A stretch of 64,000 bases of DNA from Saposhnikovia divaricata. Lineage: Eukaryota; Streptophyta; Magnoliopsida; Apiales; Apiaceae. The stretch is from assembly GCA_036435485.1 (NCBI GenBank), contig CM071601.1, positions 182,440,939 through 182,504,938 on the forward strand. The letters are read 5' to 3'. Below are positions 60,445 to 64,000 of this stretch, piece by piece. A program made the position numbers and the translations under genes. Each line of letters opens with the position of its first letter. Positions within the stretch are counted from its first letter, which is position 1. The notes beneath the pieces are model-generated. The model did no database searches. It was not told the DNA's origin and saw only the letters and a program-made list of their open reading frames with translations.

Positions 60445-60873
60445 GTATATGATATGTGTCCTTTTTTATTTTTGTTTTTAAATCGTAAGTACATATCATC
60501 ATAATCACAATCAGTTACAAAGCTCCTCCCTGTTCTTCGGGTTCTTAGCAGAATATTCGTATTTTGCTCCAAAATTCCAGCAACCACTAAAGCATTGTTA
60601 TACCAAATTCTCCCTATAACAATTACCTTTGCCAACATTGTTTTAAATAAATAACAATACAATTTATAGAAATTATAAATAAATAAAGAATGAAAAAAGA
60701 ACATTTTATAAAATTATTTTTAAAATACAAAATAGGTTATGAAGTTGACAAAAAATTAAAAATCTCAAACACCACCAACCCAGGCCCAGTCCCAGGCCTG
60801 TATATATTTGGGCGGGAGGAGAAGGGGGATAGAGTAACATAAAAATTAAAATTATGGCAAAATAGATTGCGAA

Positions 60874-61323
60874 ATGGTGATGAAGAATGAATTTGATTTG
60901 GGTTCTAATTTTGATGGAGATGGATTTGTGGAGGAGGAGGAAGAGGAATCGGAAGAATCGGAGTTGGAGGAGGAGGAATCGGAATAAGAATCGGTGGAGA
61001 ATGCTGTCAAGTCTCCTCCAGTGGAGGTAAAAGATTTATCTTATTATTTTAAAACAGAGTTATACACGGATGGTCCCGAGAAGCCGGAATCCGAGGAGGA
61101 TGTATTAGGGGATAGTGATCGTGATGAGAAAGATTATGCCTTCAAATTTGTGGTCGAGAAACGCTCCAGGACTGTTACCAATCCCAAGCTTCCCCGAAAA
61201 ATTTACTTCAGACCTAATGGTCCTAAACAGCGTGTTTCCACCACCCTTTCTGTACTCTATGATCCGGGCTTTCCTGTGGCTGCCATATCCAAATTGGCTC
61301 TCAAAACCTATAATAAAATCCAG
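60874..61323 (+). pseudogene. array exon 1, unit 19, broken
   Basis: TAA at the same place as unit 14; also EEEES in the acidic run and PEKPESEED, VVEKRS, RPNGPKQ. Confidence 0.7.
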
Positions 61324-61752
61324 GTATATGATATGTGTCCTTTTTTATTTTTGTTTTTAAATCGTAAGTACATATCATCATAATCACAATCAGTTACAAA
61401 GCTCCTCCCTGTTCTTCGGGTTCTTAGCAGAATATTCGTATTTTGCTCCATAATTCCAGCAACCACTAAAGCATTGTTATACCAAATTCTCCCTATAACA
61501 ATTACCTTTGCCAACATTGTTTTAAATAAATAACAATACAATTTAAAGAAATAATAAATAAATAAAGAATGAAAAAAGAACATTTTATAGAATTATTTTT
61601 AAAATACATAATAGGTTACGAAGTTGACAAAAAATTAAAAATCTCAAACACCACCAGCCCAGGCCCAGTCCCAGGCCTGTATATATTTGGGCGGGAGGAG
61701 AAGGGGGATAGAGTAACATAAAAATAAAAATTAGGGCAAAATAGATTGGGAA

Positions 61753-62203
61753 ATGGTGATGAAGAATTAATTTGATTTGGGTTCTAATTGTGATGGAGAT
61801 GGATTTGCGGAGGAGGAGGAAGAGGAATCGGAAGAATCGGAGTTGGAGGAGGTGGAATCGGAATCAGAATCGGTGGAGAATGCTGTAAAGTCTCCTCCAG
61901 TGGAGGTAACGGATTTATCTTATTATTTTAAAACAGAGTTATACACGGATGGTCCCGAGGAGCCGGAATCCGAGGAGGATGTATTAGGGGATAGTGATCG
62001 TGATGAGAAAGATTATGCCTTCAAATTTGGTGGTCAAGAAACGCTCCAGGACTGTTACCAATCCCAAACTTCCCCGAAAAATTTACTTCAGACGTAATGG
62101 TCCCAAACAGCGTGTTTCCACCACCCCTTCTGTACTCTATGATCCGGGCTTTCCTGCGGCTGCCATATCCAAATTGGCTCTCAAAACCTATAATAAAATC
62201 CAG
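61753..62203 (+). pseudogene. array exon 1, unit 20, broken twice
   Basis: TAA at codon 6 (AAGAATTAATTTG) and an extra G at about 62030 (AAATTTGGTGGTC). The codon-6 stop, GATTGGGAAATGG and FPAAAIS are shared with unit 22. Confidence 0.75.
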
Positions 62204-62632
62204 GTATATGATATGTGTCTTTTTTTATTTTTATTTTTAAATCATATGTACATATCATCATAATCACAATCAGTTACAAAGCTCCTCCCTGTTCTTCGGG
62301 TTCTTAGCAGAATATCCGTATTTTGCTCCATAATTCCAGCAACAACTAAAGCATTGTTATACCAAATTCTCCCTATAACAATTACCTTTGCCAACATTGT
62401 TTTAAATAAATAACAATATAATTTATAGAAATTATAAATAAATAAAGAATGAAAAAAGAACATTTTATAGAATTATTTTTAAAATACAAAATAGGTTATG
62501 AAGTTGACAAAAAATTAAAAATCTCAAACACCACCAGCCCAGGCCCAGTCCCAGGCCTGTATATATTTGGGCGGGAGGAGAAGGGGGGTAGAGTAACATA
62601 AAAATTAAAATTAGGGCAAAATAGATTGCGAA

Positions 62633-63082
62633 ATGGTGATGAAGAATGAATTTGATTTGGGTTCTAATTGTGATGGAGATGGATTTGCGGAGGAGGAGGA
62701 AGAGGAATCGGAAGAATCGGAGTTGGAGGAGGTGGAATCGGAATCAGAATCGGTGGAGAATGCTGTAAAGTCTCCTCCAGTGGAGTTAAAAGATTTATCT
62801 TATTATTTTAAAACAGAGTTATACACGGATGGTCCCGAGGAGCCGGAATCCGAGGAGGAGGTATTAGGGGATAGTGATCGTGATGAGAAAGATTATGCCT
62901 CCAAATTTGTGGTCAAGAAACGCTCCAGGACTGTTACCAATCCCAAGCTTCCCCGAAAAATTTACTTCAGACGTAATGGTCCCAAACAACGTGTTTCCAC
63001 CACCCCTTCTGTACTCCATGATCCGGGCTTTCTTGTGGCTGCCATAACCAAATTGGCTCTCAAAAGCTATAATAAAATCCAA
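62633..63082 (+). CDS. array exon 1, unit 21, open, altered donor
   Basis: 150 codons, close sister of unit 17: EEVLGD, AITKLALKSYNKIQ, CAA|GTATAT donor and the same 67-base spacer deletion. Adds VELKDL, DYASKF and VLHDPGFLV. Confidence 0.6.
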
Positions 63083-63443
63083 GTATATGATATGTGTACT
63101 TTTTTATTTTTATTTTTAAATCGTATGTACTTTTTGCTCCATAATTCCAGCAACCACTAAAGCATTGTTATACCAAATTTTCCCTATAACAATTACCTTT
63201 GCCAACATTGTTTTAAATAAATAACAATTCAATTTATAGAAATTATAAATAAATAAAGAAAGAAAAAAGAACATTTTATAGAATTATTTTTAAAATACAA
63301 AATAGGTTACGAAGTTGACAAAAAATTAAAAATCTCAAACACCACCAGCCCAGGCCCAGTCCCAGGCCTGTATATATTTGGGCGGGAGGAGAAGGGGGAT
63401 AGAGTAACATAAAAATAAAAATTAGGGCAAAATAGATTGGGAA

Positions 63444-63893
63444 ATGGTGATGAAGAATTAATTTGATTTGGGTTCTAATTGTGATGGAGATGGATTTGCG
63501 GAGGAGGAGGAAGAGGAATCGGAAGAATCGGAGTTGGAGGAGGTGGAATCGGAATCAGAATCGGTGGAGAATGCTGTAAAGTCTCCTCCAGTGGAGGTAA
63601 AAGATTTATCTTATTATTTTAAAACAGAGTTATACACGGATGGTCCCGAGGAGCCGGAATCCGAGGAGGATGTATTAGGGGATAGTGATCGTGATGAGAA
63701 AGATTATGCCTTAAAATTTTTGGTCAAGAAACGCTCCAGGACTGTTACCAATCCCAAACTTCCCCGAAAAATTTACTTCAGACGTAATGGTCCCAAACAG
63801 CGTGTTTCCACCACCCCTTCTGTACTCTATGATCCGGGCTTTCCTGCGGCTGCCATATCCAAATTGGCTCTCAAAACCTATAATAAAATCCAG
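63444..63893 (+). pseudogene. array exon 1, unit 22, broken
   Basis: TAA at codon 6 as in unit 20; KFLVKK private. The window ends 107 bases later inside the LTR piece of a 23rd unit. Confidence 0.7.
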
Positions 63894-64000
63894 GTATATG
63901 ATATGTGTCCTTTTTATTTTTATTTTTAAATCCTATGTACATATCATCATAATCACAATCAGTTACAAAGCTCCTCCCTGTTCTTCGGGTTCTTAGCAGA

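Larger units (their letters stand above)
44814..64000 (+). repeat. tandem array of about 0.88-kb units, each with LTR end, promoter-like DNA and an isolated first exon
   Basis: Twenty-two head-to-tail units; ATG-to-ATG distances are mostly 864-880 bp, with 811 bp after units 17 and 21. Each unit runs: CAGTTACAAAGCTCCTCCCT to CTATAACA (LTR U5 piece), an AT-rich stretch, CCAGGCCTGTATATATTTGG with a TATA box about 70 bases before ATG, a 450-base exon, splice donor CAG|GTATATGATATG, and about 65 bases of intron 1. The exon encodes MVMKNEFDLGSNCDGDGF, an acidic run, the block PPVEVKDLSYYF, the basic block KKRSRTVTNPKLPRKIYFRR and KLALKTYNKIQ, matching the exon 1 C-terminal half of the left-edge gene. 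No unit contains exon 2. The array continues past the window edge. Confidence 0.95.

Noticed and set aside
45617..62463. A 91-codon minus-strand open frame repeated in most array units (starts MFFFLSLF)
   Set aside because: It runs through the LTR piece and intron fragment against the sense of the exon; it recurs only because the units are near copies. Low-complexity Phe/Tyr/Leu composition and no known domain.
45424..63996. Plus-strand 81-codon frames (MIVMRKIMPSN...) in most units
   Set aside because: They overlap the real exon in another frame and read through the splice donor into intron; shadows of the acidic/basic exon.
44814..64000. CRISPR-like or rDNA-like array
   Set aside because: Units are 0.88 kb with coding exon and splice donor, spacers are repeated too, and the genome is a plant. 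No rRNA sequence seen.

Overview
The window is nuclear DNA of a flowering plant, most likely a eudicot: AT-rich, with spliced genes (GT-AG introns), plant-type Ty3/gypsy, CACTA, Helitron, Stowaway and LINE elements, and a DYAD/AMEIOTIC1 meiosis-gene cluster. No species can be named from the sequence alone. All exon models below were read by eye from splice sites, reading phase and protein similarity remembered from families; nothing was searched or aligned by computer.

Layout. 1-2880 (+): 3' part of a gene with a long acidic first exon and a cystatin/monellin-like second exon. 5.5-17.1 kb (-): three tandem, decayed copies of a DYAD/AMEIOTIC1-type gene. Copy A (11.9-5.5 kb) keeps the DYAD winged-helix block and runs, in phase over 14 exons, into a papain-like cysteine protease domain. 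Copy B (15.6-13.6 kb) keeps the DYAD C-terminus but lacks the winged helix. Copy C (17.1-16.4 kb) is a three-exon stump. 17.2-21.9 kb (-): repeated small genes of unknown function and a recurring 22-codon exon. 22.5-33.1 kb: a complete, very young Tat/Retand-type Ty3/gypsy element (identical 517-bp LTRs, 5-bp target duplication, intact 1903-aa Gag-Pol on the minus strand, spliced antisense ORF on the plus strand, 79-bp minisatellite). 33.1-43.8 kb: AT-rich repeat-on-repeat DNA with a Stowaway MITE, a LINE relic, a CACTA terminus with a truncated transposase gene, a possible solo LTR and a small Helitron. 43.8-44.9 kb: LTR remnant.

The most unusual structure is 44.8-64.0 kb: a head-to-tail array of 22 units of about 0.88 kb (still running at the window edge). 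Each unit carries a piece of LTR 3' end, a TATA-containing promoter-like stretch, the first exon of the same gene family that opens the window, and a splice donor plus about 60 bp of intron, but never exon 2. Eleven of the 22 exon copies are open from ATG to donor; eleven are broken by shared or private lesions. It looks like either an alternative-first-exon array feeding a downstream exon 2 beyond the window, or a satellite made from an LTR-tagged gene 5' end. The full-length paralogue at the left edge shows what the missing exons would look like.
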